In this document: piece by piece, positions 1 through 7,232 of the stretch | Layout of the letters: the number at the start of each line of letters is the position of its first letter | Position numbering within the stretch: the stretch's first letter is position 1 | Assembly: GCF_000380085.1 (NCBI RefSeq) | Contig: NZ_KB904539.1 | Location: 1-64,000 of the forward strand | Length of the DNA: 64,000 nt | DNA from: Streptococcus merionis DSM 19192 | GTDB taxonomy: Bacteria; Bacillota; Bacilli; Lactobacillales; Streptococcaceae | Direction of reading: 5' to 3' | The notes under the pieces: model-generated | The model's database searches: none | Seen by the model: the letters and a program-made list of their open reading frames with translations, nothing else | Told to the model about the DNA's origin: nothing | Position numbers and translations under genes: made by a program

Positions 1-209
1 TGAACAAATTGTTCCAACTTTTCCAGCGGTATTTTGAATGGTTTACGCTTACGGGGCTGACATTCTAAGCTATTCAACTCTCTGAGTTGTTTTTCCCAGA
101 GATAGAGGGTATTGGGACTAATTCCAAATAACTTACTCGTTTCCTTTTTGGTATGTCCTTCCTGAACGTAAGCAATGACGCGTTTTCTAAAATCTAATTC
201 GTATGTCAT
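1..209 (-). CDS. IS630-like transposase, N-terminal part (runs off window)
   Basis: The first 69 codons of an insertion-sequence transposase read leftward from an ATG at 209 and run off the window edge. The visible protein has a helix-turn-helix pattern near its start (residues YVQEGHTKKETSKLFGISPN, then TLYLWEKQLREL), followed by a basic linker. This matches the N-terminal DNA-binding part of IS630-family transposases, which in streptococci is often a separate short orfA joined to the catalytic orfB by frameshift. The catalytic DDE part is outside the window, so I cannot tell whether the element is intact. I could not define the terminal inverted repeat with confidence in the AT-rich bases 210-260. 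Confidence 0.75.
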   Translation of the reverse strand, partial: MTYELDFRKRVIAYVQEGHTKKETSKLFGISPNTLYLWEKQLRELNSLECQPRKRKPFKIPLEKLEQFV

Positions 210-614
210 AAAATCAGTATATCATATACTATCTAAAATCTAAAGAAGTATAGCACTCGTTTTTTGTTAGATTTTGATGAGTTTTGCTTTTTTGATATTT
301 GCTTTGGAAAAATCGGATTTCTAACATCTAACTTTCAACAGCCCATTGGGCTGTTAAATCTCCCCCCCTGCACAGTTATGGCGATAACACTGTTTTCCCA
401 GCTTCACCTCTCCAAACTACTGCGAAAATATTTTACTTCAAAAGAATGATAGTATGAAAGTTGAGTAGGGTTCCGCTGTCTAGTTATTAGAAATACTAGG
501 TCACATTCCTTTTCCGTGCCAATTACTGGCTAAAATCGCTTACAAGGTTTATAATGAAGATGATAGTATTGTTTGACTGTCAAATTAAAATTAATATATA
601 AGGAGAAGTCTATT
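210..614. other. Intergenic region between IS end and ahpC
   Basis: No gene is supported here. The left part should contain the end of the IS630-like element. A short perfect hairpin (AACAGCCC / GGGCTGTT, 337-355) is present but is not followed by a T-run. A TATAAT hexamer at 550-555 is the best candidate -10 for ahpC; its -35 is weak. An AT-rich stretch follows before the AGGAG ribosome binding site at 601-605. A 61-codon frame at 264-449 has no recognisable domain and no good ribosome binding site. Confidence 0.5.
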
Positions 615-1178
615 ATGTCACTTATTGGGAAAGCAGTAGAAGATTTTACAGCCAATGCTTATCACAATGGTAAGTTTTTATCACTCACACAAGAAGATTT
701 CAAGGGTAAGTGGAGTGTCGTCTGCTTTTATCCAGCAGATTTTACTTTCGTTTGTCCGACTGAGTTGGAAGATTTACAAAGTCAATATGCGGCTCTCAAG
801 GATCTGGGTGTAGAGGTTTATTCAGTCTCAACAGATACGCATTTCACGCATAAGGCTTGGCATGATACCTCAGAGGCTATTGGTAAGATTGAGTACATCA
901 TGATTGGTGATCCGTCTCATCATATTTCACGCATTTTTGATGTTTTAGACGAAGAAGCTGGTTTAGCACAGCGTGGAACTTTTATCATTGATCCAGAGGG
1001 TATTGTTCAAACGATGGAAATCAATGCAGATGGTATTGGACGCGATGCGAGTATTTTAGTGGATAAGATTCGTGCGGCGCAATACGTTCGTCAGCATCCA
1101 GGTGAGGTTTGTCCAGCTAAATGGAAAGAAGGAGCAGATACTTTAAAACCAAGTTTAGACCTTGTCGGTAAAATTTAG
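615..1178 (+). CDS. ahpC: Alkyl hydroperoxide reductase subunit C (typical 2-Cys peroxiredoxin)
   Basis: AhpC reduces hydrogen peroxide and organic hydroperoxides in the cytoplasm and is itself re-reduced by AhpF, encoded next door. The 187-residue protein has the peroxidatic site FVCPTE with Cys47 and the resolving site EVCPAKW with Cys166, the normal arrangement for 2-Cys peroxiredoxins of this family. I start it at the ATG at 615, which follows AGGAG at 601-605 and gives the family's usual N-terminus MSLIGK. A 14-residue upstream extension from 573 has no ribosome binding site. The ahpF gene follows after 10 bases, so the two are very probably one transcript. I looked for a PerR operator upstream and found no convincing match. 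Confidence 0.97.
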   Translation: MSLIGKAVEDFTANAYHNGKFLSLTQEDFKGKWSVVCFYPADFTFVCPTELEDLQSQYAALKDLGVEVYSVSTDTHFTHKAWHDTSEAIGKIEYIMIGDPSHHISRIFDVLDEEAGLAQRGTFIIDPEGIVQTMEINADGIGRDASILVDKIRAAQYVRQHPGEVCPAKWKEGADTLKPSLDLVGKI

Positions 1179-1188
1179 AGGTGGCTCG

Positions 1189-2721
1189 ATGTTAGATGCA
1201 GATATCAAGGCTCAATTAGGACAATATTTGGACTTGCTGGAGTCAGATTTGGTTTTTAAGGCTGATTTAGCAGCAGATGACCATTCTCAAAAAGTCCGAG
1301 AATTCTTAGAAGAAATTGTTGCTATGTCACCGCGTTTGAGCTTGTTAGAAACTCATTTAGGTCAACGCCAGCCAGCATTTGAAATTGCAAAGAAAAATGA
1401 TGCAAGTGGTATTCGTTTTGCTGGTTTACCGTTGGGACATGAATTTACTTCGTTTGTTTTGGCGCTTTTGCAGGTCTCAGGTCGCGCGCCTAAGGTTGAT
1501 CCAGAAGTGATTGAGCGCATCAAGACTATCGATCAAGAGCTTCATTTTGAGACGTACGTTAGTTTGACCTGTCATAATTGTCCAGATGTGGTGCAGGCTC
1601 TCAATGTGATGAGCGTTCTTAATCCTAAGATTAGCCATACCATGGTAGAAGGTGGCATGTTCAAGCAAGAGGTGGAAGCTAAAAAAATCATGGCAGTGCC
1701 AACTGTCTTTCTTAATGGAGAAGAATTTGCTAGTGGCCGCATGACGATTGAGCAAGTGGTTGATAAGGTTGCACGCCCAGTGTCAGCTGATCATTTCGTC
1801 GAAAAAGGGAACTTTGATGTCTTGGTCATCGGTGGTGGTCCAGCAGGTAATAGTGCAGCCATTTACGCGGCACGTAAGGGGATTAAGACCGGTATGGTGG
1901 TGGAAACTTTCGGTGGTCAGGTCATGGAAACGGTTGGCATTGAAAACATGATAGGCCAGACCTATACAGAAGGTCCGAAATTGATGGCGCAAATCGAAAA
2001 TCACACTAAGTCTTATCCCGTTGATATCATGAAAAATCAACGCGCGAAAGCTATTCGTAAGACAGATTTAGTTGAGGTGGAGCTAGAAAATGGGCAAGTT
2101 CTGAAAGCTAAGACAGCTATTTTAGCTCTGGGTGCTCGCTGGCGTCAAGTCAATGTTCCAGGGGAGCAGGAATTGCGCAATAAAGGCGTGACCTATTGCC
2201 CGCATTGTGATGGCCCTCTTTTTGAAGGTAAGACTGTCGCCGTTATCGGTGGTGGCAATTCTGGAGTTGAAGCGGCGATTGATTTGGCAGGCCTAGCAAA
2301 ACAAGTCTATGTTTTAGAATTTATGGAAGAGCTCAAGGCAGACCAAGTTTTGCAGGAACGTTTGCATAACCTCTCTAATACAACTGTATTGACCAATGTG
2401 GCAACAAAAGAAATTGTTGGTCGCGATAGTGTAGAAGGGCTTATTTATACAGAGCGTAGCACTCAAAAAGAATTATCTTTAGATGTTGAGGGAGTCTTTG
2501 TTCAAATTGGTTTAGGTCCTAATACCAACTGGTTGGCAGATAGCGGATTAGAATTAACCAAGACGGGCGAAATCGTAGTAGATAGTCACGGAGCTACGAA
2601 TGTTGACGGTATCTTTGCAGCAGGTGACTGCACCAACAGTGCCTACAAGCAAATCATCATTTCTATGGGTTCAGGGGCGACCGCTGCTCTCGGGGCTTTT
2701 GATTACTTGATCCGTCACTAA
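1189..2721 (+). CDS. ahpF: Alkyl hydroperoxide reductase subunit F (NADH:AhpC disulfide reductase, Nox-1 type)
   Basis: This 510-residue flavoprotein passes electrons from NADH through FAD and two redox disulfides to AhpC. In order it shows an N-terminal thioredoxin-fold domain with TCHNCPD (Cys128/Cys131), an FAD-binding GGGPAG near residue 212, the thioredoxin-reductase-like active site YCPHCDGP around residue 337, an NAD(H)-binding GGGNSG, and the C-terminal FAD signature FAAGDCTN. Length and domain order match streptococcal AhpF/Nox-1. The chosen ATG at 1189 follows GAGGTGG; an upstream in-frame TTG at 1162 would overlap ahpC. Transcription probably ends in the hairpin-rich repeats downstream. 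Confidence 0.97.
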   Translation: MLDADIKAQLGQYLDLLESDLVFKADLAADDHSQKVREFLEEIVAMSPRLSLLETHLGQRQPAFEIAKKNDASGIRFAGLPLGHEFTSFVLALLQVSGRAPKVDPEVIERIKTIDQELHFETYVSLTCHNCPDVVQALNVMSVLNPKISHTMVEGGMFKQEVEAKKIMAVPTVFLNGEEFASGRMTIEQVVDKVARPVSADHFVEKGNFDVLVIGGGPAGNSAAIYAARKGIKTGMVVETFGGQVMETVGIENMIGQTYTEGPKLMAQIENHTKSYPVDIMKNQRAKAIRKTDLVEVELENGQVLKAKTAILALGARWRQVNVPGEQELRNKGVTYCPHCDGPLFEGKTVAVIGGGNSGVEAAIDLAGLAKQVYVLEFMEELKADQVLQERLHNLSNTTVLTNVATKEIVGRDSVEGLIYTERSTQKELSLDVEGVFVQIGLGPNTNWLADSGLELTKTGEIVVDSHGATNVDGIFAAGDCTNSAYKQIIISMGSGATAALGAFDYLIRH

Positions 2722-2769
2722 ACTAGACAGAGAGTAGCGGCTGGGATAAAAGTATTCGGTATCGTTTCT

Positions 2770-2929
2770 TTTATAGTTTGAACAGATTGACGCAGTAGTT
2801 GTCTGGTTTGTAGAGCGAGTCCGGAACAAAAGGCATTCCCATCTTCTGTATTTTTTGTTTAGTGGCAAGACGCAGTAGTTGAGTGGGCTCTAATACATTG
2901 ATAAATCAACTTTTAGAGCCCTACTCAAC
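2770..2929. repeat. 160-bp dispersed intergenic repeat, copy 1 (ends in module-A hairpin)
   Basis: This 160-bp stretch recurs at 40983-41142 with three substitutions by my reading. Its last ~50 bases form a long hairpin: GTTGAGTGGGCTCTAA pairs with TTAGAGCCCTACTCAAC. The hairpin alone recurs at 10816-10876 with GGCTCT/AGAGCC changed to GGTTCT/AGAACC, so pairing is kept. It lies just downstream of ahpF. No protein is supported; the frames that cross it contain only repeat-derived sequence. Confidence 0.85.
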
Positions 2930-2932
2930 TTT

Positions 2933-2990
2933 GCGGAGGTAGGACGACAAAATCGAATTTCTGAGAAATTACCGATTTTTGTCCTACTCT
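2933..2990. repeat. Module-B hairpin repeat, copy 1
   Basis: A 58-bp element whose outer arms GTAGGAC and GTCCTAC pair, with an inner CAAAATCG / CGATTTTTG stem. An otherwise identical copy at 11101-11158 differs at only two positions, and those two pair with each other (A2941-T2985 here, G-C there). It may act as a terminator for ahpCF or as a mobile hairpin repeat. Confidence 0.8.
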
Positions 2991-3009
2991 CATTCTACAA
3001 ACCTAGTCA

Positions 3010-3095
3010 GCAGTGGTTCATTGATGCTAAAGCACCTAATGATCTGTGCAGGGGTAAGACTAAGTTGGCATAGCCAACAAGTCTTACTCCCAACC
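3010..3095. repeat. Module-C hairpin repeat, copy 1
   Basis: An 86-bp unit with the stem GGGGTAAGAC...GTCTTACTCCC enclosing TTGGC/GCCAA. Closely related copies lie at 62331-62415 (same orientation) and 47127-47212 (inverted), and a decayed one near 33688-33763. Confidence 0.8.
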
Positions 3096-3156
3096 TTGCG
3101 GGGGTGAGAGTAAAATAATCCAGTGGATTATTTTAGCCCGAACCTAGAAATAAAAG

Positions 3157-3202
3157 AGTGAGGCTAGTTGATTTCATTGAAATCATGACTTCTGTCTCAC
3201 TC
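3157..3202. terminator. Hairpin in the ahpF-kdgA convergent region
   Basis: The sequence folds as GTGAG...GATTTCA/TGAAATC...CTCAC and is followed by a T-rich stretch. A sequence-related hairpin precedes murD at 19200-19243, so this may be another member of the repeat family that also terminates transcription. Confidence 0.45.
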
Positions 3203-3275
3203 CCTATTTTCTTTTGTTTGCTTAAAAGTACGCCTTGTTAATTGCCCTCAATAAAGCATAAGTTTGACATAGAAG

Positions 3276-3310
3276 AAAGTCCGCATTTCATTTATGAGAT
3301 GCGGACTTTT
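3276..3310. terminator. Bidirectional terminator between ahpCF and kdgA
   Basis: A 14-bp stem (AAAGTCCGCATTTCAT / ATGAGATGCGGACTTT) with A-rich left and T-rich right flanks. It lies between the rightward ahpF side and the leftward kdgA end and could serve both strands. Confidence 0.8.
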
Positions 3311-3356
3311 GTATAGCTTTGCTAGCGATTTTAAGGATGAGTCTTAAATAGAATAA

Positions 3357-3989
3357 TCAGCGAAGAAGCTCCTTATATTGTTTGGCAATGGCAGTTATTT
3401 GCTCAAACTCCTTTTTCGAGGCTAATTTATTGAATTCACTGCCGATACCGATCATGTCAGCGCCCTTGAGAAGCCACTTTTTAGCATTGTCTAGGGAAAC
3501 ACCACCTGTCACCATGAGGGTGAGCTGAGGTAGCGGAGCTTTGACAGAAGAGATAATCGTTCCATTGAGGGCATTTCCGGGGAAAAGCTTAATGATCTCG
3601 CAGCCTGCCTCCAGTGCTGTTACCATTTCGGTAACTGTCATACATCCTGGTAGGTAGGGGATGGCATAGCGGTTGCAAAGGGTGGCTGCTTGGGCATTAA
3701 ACGAAGGAGAGACAATAAATTTTGCTCCAGAAGCGATCGCGCTTTTAGCGGTTTCAGAATCTAAAACAGTTCCCGCACCAATACAGACAGAAGGCCTATC
3801 TTGATAGTGCTGGTTAAGATGCCTGATGATGTCACTCGCAAAGGGATTGGTATAGGCGATTTCGATGCAATCAATGCCACCTTTAATGCAAGCGATTGCG
3901 GCGTTCGTTCCTTCATCAAGATGTTCTCCTCTTAGAACTGCAACGACTTTGACTTGTTTCAATTGTAAAATAGTATCAGATTTTGACAT
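3357..3989 (-). CDS. kdgA: 2-keto-3-deoxy-6-phosphogluconate aldolase
   Basis: KDPG aldolase (Eda family) splits 2-keto-3-deoxy-6-phosphogluconate into pyruvate and glyceraldehyde 3-phosphate, the last step of uronate breakdown here. The 210-residue class I aldolase shows the (beta/alpha)8 pattern with VAVLRG near the start, the catalytic Glu region CIEIAYTNP, GAGTVLD, and the Schiff-base lysine in EIIKLFPGN. It is the fourth and last gene of the leftward hyaluronan-uronate operon, 9 bases after the kinase gene. A strong bidirectional terminator follows at 3276-3310. Confidence 0.93.
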   Translation of the reverse strand: MSKSDTILQLKQVKVVAVLRGEHLDEGTNAAIACIKGGIDCIEIAYTNPFASDIIRHLNQHYQDRPSVCIGAGTVLDSETAKSAIASGAKFIVSPSFNAQAATLCNRYAIPYLPGCMTVTEMVTALEAGCEIIKLFPGNALNGTIISSVKAPLPQLTLMVTGGVSLDNAKKWLLKGADMIGIGSEFNKLASKKEFEQITAIAKQYKELLR

Positions 3990-3998
3990 AACTCTCTC

Positions 3999-5000
3999 CT
4001 AACGCCTAATATCTTTGGGGCTATTTAATAATGATGTCACCGTCTCTTTTTTGACAAACAGACTATCTCCCTCGTAGGTGCATTTTAGGGTTGCCGCAGC
4101 AACAGCAAAATCGAGAGAGTCTTGAAGAGCGCTATTTTCCAGCAACTTGAAGATAAGGCCAGCCGCAAAGGCATCTCCACTTCCTACCCTCTGGAGAATA
4201 GGTGTTTGTAATTGGCAAGAGGACACGAACTGATTAGAGTATCCAAATGCTTGGTAGGTGTTTAAATTGGAAACATTAAGTGTCCTTTGGGTGTGAAAAA
4301 TGGCTTTCAGATGGTATCTTTCTTTTAACCCCTGTAGACGATTCTCCAAATCAGATAGGCTCGCTTTATCACGGTCAAAAAGCTGAAGATCATCTTCATC
4401 AAGCATCAGCGGCTCTATGCCAATACAGTAGTCTGCATACTGCGCAAAATGAGAGAACACTCTTTTAGCCTCTCGCACAGGAAGAAGAGAAGAGCGATAG
4501 TTCAGATCAAAGCAAATGGGAATATTTTTTTCCTGCAAAGCCTGCAAGAGCGTTTCTAAAAAGTTTTGGACAGCTTTTCCAAGTGATACGGTAATCCCAC
4601 TAAAAAAGAAAAGGTCGACATCCTCAAGCAAGTTTTCGATATCAATTGTTTCAAAGGGAAATTGTAAGAATCCCGTATGAGACCGGTCGTAAAAGACTTG
4701 ACTTTGACGGATACCAAAACCTTCTTCTAAAAAGTAGAGCCCCAATCGCTCCTTGGAGCGATAGATGGCGCTTGTATCAATCCGACTCTGAGAGAGAAAC
4801 TCTAGGAATCGCTCTCCGATCGGATTATCAGGTAGAACGGATAAGACTTTGCTGCTGGCTCCTAGTCCAGCTAGCGTACGGGCGACATTGATTTCTGCAC
4901 CGCCAAAGAACATACCAGCTGGCGCGTGGTCTTGAATCGGTGCGAAATCTTTAGGAGTCATTCTGATTAAGGCCTCGCCAAAGCATAATACTTTTGGCAT
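3999..5000 (-). CDS. kdgK: 2-keto-3-deoxygluconate kinase (PfkB family)
   Basis: This 333-residue sugar kinase should phosphorylate 2-keto-3-deoxygluconate with ATP to give the substrate of the adjacent aldolase. It has the PfkB-family N-terminal CFGEALIRM, the glycine-rich FFGGAEINVA substrate region, and the C-terminal catalytic motif GSGDAFAAGL with the catalytic Asp. Fructokinase or another PfkB specificity cannot be excluded from sequence alone, but the gene lies between the isomerase and aldolase of the KDG pathway, which makes KDG the natural substrate. It is third in the leftward operon. Confidence 0.9.
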   Translation of the reverse strand: MPKVLCFGEALIRMTPKDFAPIQDHAPAGMFFGGAEINVARTLAGLGASSKVLSVLPDNPIGERFLEFLSQSRIDTSAIYRSKERLGLYFLEEGFGIRQSQVFYDRSHTGFLQFPFETIDIENLLEDVDLFFFSGITVSLGKAVQNFLETLLQALQEKNIPICFDLNYRSSLLPVREAKRVFSHFAQYADYCIGIEPLMLDEDDLQLFDRDKASLSDLENRLQGLKERYHLKAIFHTQRTLNVSNLNTYQAFGYSNQFVSSCQLQTPILQRVGSGDAFAAGLIFKLLENSALQDSLDFAVAAATLKCTYEGDSLFVKKETVTSLLNSPKDIRR

Positions 5001-5020
5001 ATGATAAGTTTTCCTTTCTT

Positions 5021-5659
5021 TTAAGAGAGCAGTTTTTTCAAATAATTAGCGATGTCTTGATTTTGGCAATTGGCAAAGAAGTATTCCTGAAAATGTGCTC
5101 CTGAAATCGTCTCCTTTAAGAAGTCTTGATCAACTGTTTCTAAAATGGTCAGCATATCTGTGTGTGTGATGGTTTTTAAGTCGCTTAAAATTCGCGCGTT
5201 TCTTTGTTCAGGAATGGCGCGTTCTCTTGGGTAACCGCCACCCATTGGCTCGGCCAACAAGCGTTCGAAGATCAATCGAAGATTTAATTCAGCGCCCCAA
5301 CCAAACCCCTTGGCAAAAGGAATAGAGAGCGCATTTCCACCGTTGATTTGGGAAAAGAGATAGGCTTCGGTTGGTTCTGAAGCAAAGCCACAAACAACAT
5401 TGGGGAAGCTATTGAGAGCTAGCATTGCTCCAACGCCAGTTCCACAACCAGTGATGACAAAATCAGCTGCACCACTATTTAGTAAGATAGCTGCTAAGAG
5501 ACCATTTTGAACATAAGTCAGCTGACTTTCCCCTTCCTGACCATACATTCCGTAGTTGAACACTAGGTGATTTTTCTCATCTGCAACAGTTTTTAACTGT
5601 TGGTAGATAATCGCATTCTTGCTCGCTTGACTGTTTTCATTTATTAAAGCAATTTTCAT
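5021..5659 (-). CDS. dhuI: RpiB/LacA-fold isomerase, probably DHU isomerase DhuI
   Basis: This 212-residue protein belongs to the RpiB/LacA/LacB sugar-phosphate isomerase fold, with the start MKIALINENSQASKN and the loop TGCGTGVGAMLALN. RpiB and LacA are usually 140-170 residues, so this one is longer. In streptococcal hyaluronan clusters the member of this fold is DhuI, which isomerises 4-deoxy-L-threo-5-hexosulose uronate (released by unsaturated glucuronyl hydrolase) to 3-deoxy-D-glycero-2,5-hexodiulosonate. Position between the SDR gene and the KDG kinase gene supports that role rather than ribose or galactose phosphate isomerisation. Function is inferred from family and context. Confidence 0.85.
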   Translation of the reverse strand: MKIALINENSQASKNAIIYQQLKTVADEKNHLVFNYGMYGQEGESQLTYVQNGLLAAILLNSGAADFVITGCGTGVGAMLALNSFPNVVCGFASEPTEAYLFSQINGGNALSIPFAKGFGWGAELNLRLIFERLLAEPMGGGYPRERAIPEQRNARILSDLKTITHTDMLTILETVDQDFLKETISGAHFQEYFFANCQNQDIANYLKKLLS

Positions 5660-5677
5660 AGGTTCCTCCGTTTTTGA

Positions 5678-6484
5678 TTAAGGTTGTTTACCGATATACG
5701 CTAAGATACCACCATCGACATAAAGAATGTGGCCATTGACAAAGTTGCTGGCATCGCTCGCTAAAAAGACAGCTGGTCCTGCCAAATCTTCAGCTTGACC
5801 CCAGCGTTGAGCAGGTGTTTTGGCAATGATAAACTGATCAAATGGGTGTCGCGCACCATCTGCCTGCTTTTCTCGCAGGGGCGCAGTTTGAGGGGTGGCA
5901 ATGTAGCCTGGTCCTAATCCGTTACACTGAATGTTTGACGCACCGTATTCGGAAGCGATATTTTTGGTGAGCATTTTTAAGCCGCCTTTAGCAGAAGCAT
6001 AGGCGCTAACTGTTTCGCGGCCAAGTTCACTCATCATAGAGCAGATATTAATAATTTTACCGTGCCCTTTAGCAATCATTCCTGGAAGGGCCGCTTTAGA
6101 CATGATAAAGGGGCCATTCAAATCTACATCAATGACTTGACGAAAATCGTCAGCAGACATTTCTAGCATTGGTTCTCTCTTGATGATGCCAGCATTATTA
6201 ACGAGGATGTCAATGACACCTATATTTTCATTAATTTCCGTTATCATTTGCTGTACAGCATCCTCGTCTGTCACGTCGCAGACATAGCCATGCGCCTTGA
6301 TACCTAAATCAGCATAGGCTTTTAAGCCTCTATCCAATGATTCTGATGAGCGATCGTTAAAGATGATGGTTGCTCCTGCTTTAGCATACGCTGTTGCAAT
6401 TGCAAAACCAATACCATAAGAGCCACCGGTAATCAGTGCATTTTTCCCTGCTAGAGAAAAATAGTCTAAATCAAAATGAGCCAC
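5678..6484 (-). CDS. dhuD: SDR-family 3-deoxy-2,5-hexodiulosonate reductase (DhuD/KduD type)
   Basis: The 268-residue short-chain dehydrogenase has the Rossmann motif TGGSYGIG, the NNAG motif, and the catalytic Ser...YASAKGG (Tyr and Lys of YxxxK). DhuD/KduD enzymes reduce the diketo acid made by DhuI to 2-keto-3-deoxygluconate with NAD(P)H. I start it at the GTG at 6484, which sits 5 bases after a strong GACGGAGGAC ribosome binding site and gives the usual N-terminus. The longest open frame begins at 6568, inside the -35 box, and cannot be the real start. It is the first gene of the leftward operon. Confidence 0.88.
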   Translation of the reverse strand: MAHFDLDYFSLAGKNALITGGSYGIGFAIATAYAKAGATIIFNDRSSESLDRGLKAYADLGIKAHGYVCDVTDEDAVQQMITEINENIGVIDILVNNAGIIKREPMLEMSADDFRQVIDVDLNGPFIMSKAALPGMIAKGHGKIINICSMMSELGRETVSAYASAKGGLKMLTKNIASEYGASNIQCNGLGPGYIATPQTAPLREKQADGARHPFDQFIIAKTPAQRWGQAEDLAGPAVFLASDASNFVNGHILYVDGGILAYIGKQP

Positions 6485-6521
6485 AGTAGTCCTCCGTCTA
6501 TCTTTGTTTTCTATGGTACAA

Positions 6522-6535
6522 GTAAAACCGTTTAC
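6522..6535. promoter_or_regulatory. Palindromic operator downstream of leftward promoter (probable RegR site)
   Basis: GTAAAACCGTTTAC is a near-perfect inverted repeat with a central CG, as bound by LacI-family regulators. It lies just downstream of the leftward -10 box, where a bound repressor would block transcription. The same half-site AAACCG/CGGTTT recurs at 6551-6564 and 6763-6776. Confidence 0.75.
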
Positions 6536-6539
6536 CTGA

Positions 6540-6568
6540 ATCATAACAAAGTAAACCGGTTTTGTCAA
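6540..6568 (-). promoter_or_regulatory. Promoter of the leftward uronate operon
   Basis: On the minus strand, TTGACA (6568-6563), a 17-base spacer and TATGAT (6545-6540) form a near-consensus sigma-A promoter about 55 bases upstream of the dhuD GTG. The spacer itself is occupied by an AAACCGGTTT operator. Confidence 0.85.
6551..6564. promoter_or_regulatory. Palindromic operator in leftward promoter spacer (probable RegR site)
   Basis: The perfect palindrome AAACCGGTTT lies between the -35 and -10 boxes of the leftward promoter. Its half-site matches the two neighbouring operators. RegR, encoded at 11265, is the obvious candidate ligand; this is inferred from proximity and family. Confidence 0.75.
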
Positions 6569-6721
6569 CTAACTTTACCTTAATTTCCGTTTTTCAATGT
6601 TGTGTCATAAGAAGAGAAGAAAGAGGTTTTTTGAACTGAAATGAACCGAGTCAAAAAGTAGATGGAATAAGGAGCAGTGAATCCTCAAAATCGTACAGAG
6701 AAAATTTTTTTAAAAAAGATA

Positions 6722-6750
6722 TTGACATTTCAAAATGGAAGCGCTATACT
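6722..6750 (+). promoter_or_regulatory. Promoter of the hyaluronan PTS-ugl operon
   Basis: TTGACA (6722-6727), a 17-base spacer and TATACT (6745-6750) form a near-consensus promoter 44 bases upstream of the IIA start. A cre-like site overlaps its -10 and an operator lies just downstream. Confidence 0.88.
6736..6749 (+). promoter_or_regulatory. cre-like catabolite-repression site
   Basis: TGGAAGCGCTATAC matches the CcpA cre consensus (TGWAANCGNTNWCA) at its core and most flanking positions, with a mismatch at the last two bases. It covers the spacer and -10 box of the PTS promoter, a position expected to repress when preferred sugars are present. Confidence 0.6.
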
Positions 6751-6762
6751 CGTATTATACAA

Positions 6763-6776
6763 GTAAACCGGTAAAC
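6763..6776. promoter_or_regulatory. Operator downstream of PTS promoter (probable RegR site)
   Basis: GTAAACCGGTAAAC carries the same GTAAACCGG half-site as the sites near the divergent promoter, although its right half is an imperfect inverted repeat. It begins 13 bases after the -10 box. Confidence 0.7.
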
Positions 6777-6794
6777 TCAAAAAGAGGAGGAAAG

Positions 6795-7223
6795 ATGACT
6801 AAACTTATTATTATTGGGCACGGGCGTTTCGCTGAGGGAATCCTTAGTTCGGCTCGTTTGATTGCAGGTGAGCAGGAAAAGGTGGAGGCCATTAATTTCC
6901 TAGAAGAAATGACAGCCGAAGATGTTAAGAGCAAATTGCTTGAGTCTATTGGGTGTCATGAGCAAGTCCTTGTCTGTTGTGATCTATTGGGAGGAACGCC
7001 GTTTAAGGTGGCTTCTCTTGTAATGGAGGAAAAGCCAGATGTCAAAATGGACGTTCTATCAGGATTAAACTTGGCGATGCTGTTGGAAGCTATTTTTGAG
7101 CGCGAGCTAACGACGACTATCAGTGATTTGGTGGATAAACTTGTGACCTCTGGTCGAGCTGGTATTATGAATTGGCAGGCTCTCAAGTCCCAGGAAACTG
7201 AGGATTTTTCCGATGGGATATAG
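6795..7223 (+). CDS. PTS EIIA component, mannose family (hyaluronan oligosaccharide PTS)
   Basis: This 142-residue soluble protein accepts phosphate from HPr and passes it to EIIB. It has the mannose-family EIIA fold with LIIIGHGRFAEGI at the N-terminus, where His9 is the expected phosphorylation site, and the DLLGGTPFK loop. The ATG at 6795 follows GAGGAGG; a longer frame from 6735 would begin inside the promoter. It is the first gene of the rightward operon, before ugl, in the order known from hyaluronan-degrading streptococci. The imported sugar is inferred from the linked ugl and uronate genes. Confidence 0.93.
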   Translation: MTKLIIIGHGRFAEGILSSARLIAGEQEKVEAINFLEEMTAEDVKSKLLESIGCHEQVLVCCDLLGGTPFKVASLVMEEKPDVKMDVLSGLNLAMLLEAIFERELTTTISDLVDKLVTSGRAGIMNWQALKSQETEDFSDGI

Positions 7224-7232
7224 GAGGTTTTT

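Noticed and set aside
264..449. 61-codon frame upstream of ahpC
   Set aside because: No ribosome binding site, no domain, and it crosses a hairpin and the probable IS end.
481..600. Possible PerR operator upstream of ahpC
   Set aside because: AT-rich palindromic fragments are present, but none matches the PerR box well enough to claim.
5021..5659. Annotation as ribose-5-phosphate isomerase B or galactose-6-phosphate isomerase
   Set aside because: The protein is longer than those enzymes and lies within a uronate pathway operon, where the fold member is DHU isomerase.
6485..6568. Longer 296-residue start for the SDR gene
   Set aside because: It would begin inside the -35 box and cover both operators; the GTG at 6484 has a strong ribosome binding site.
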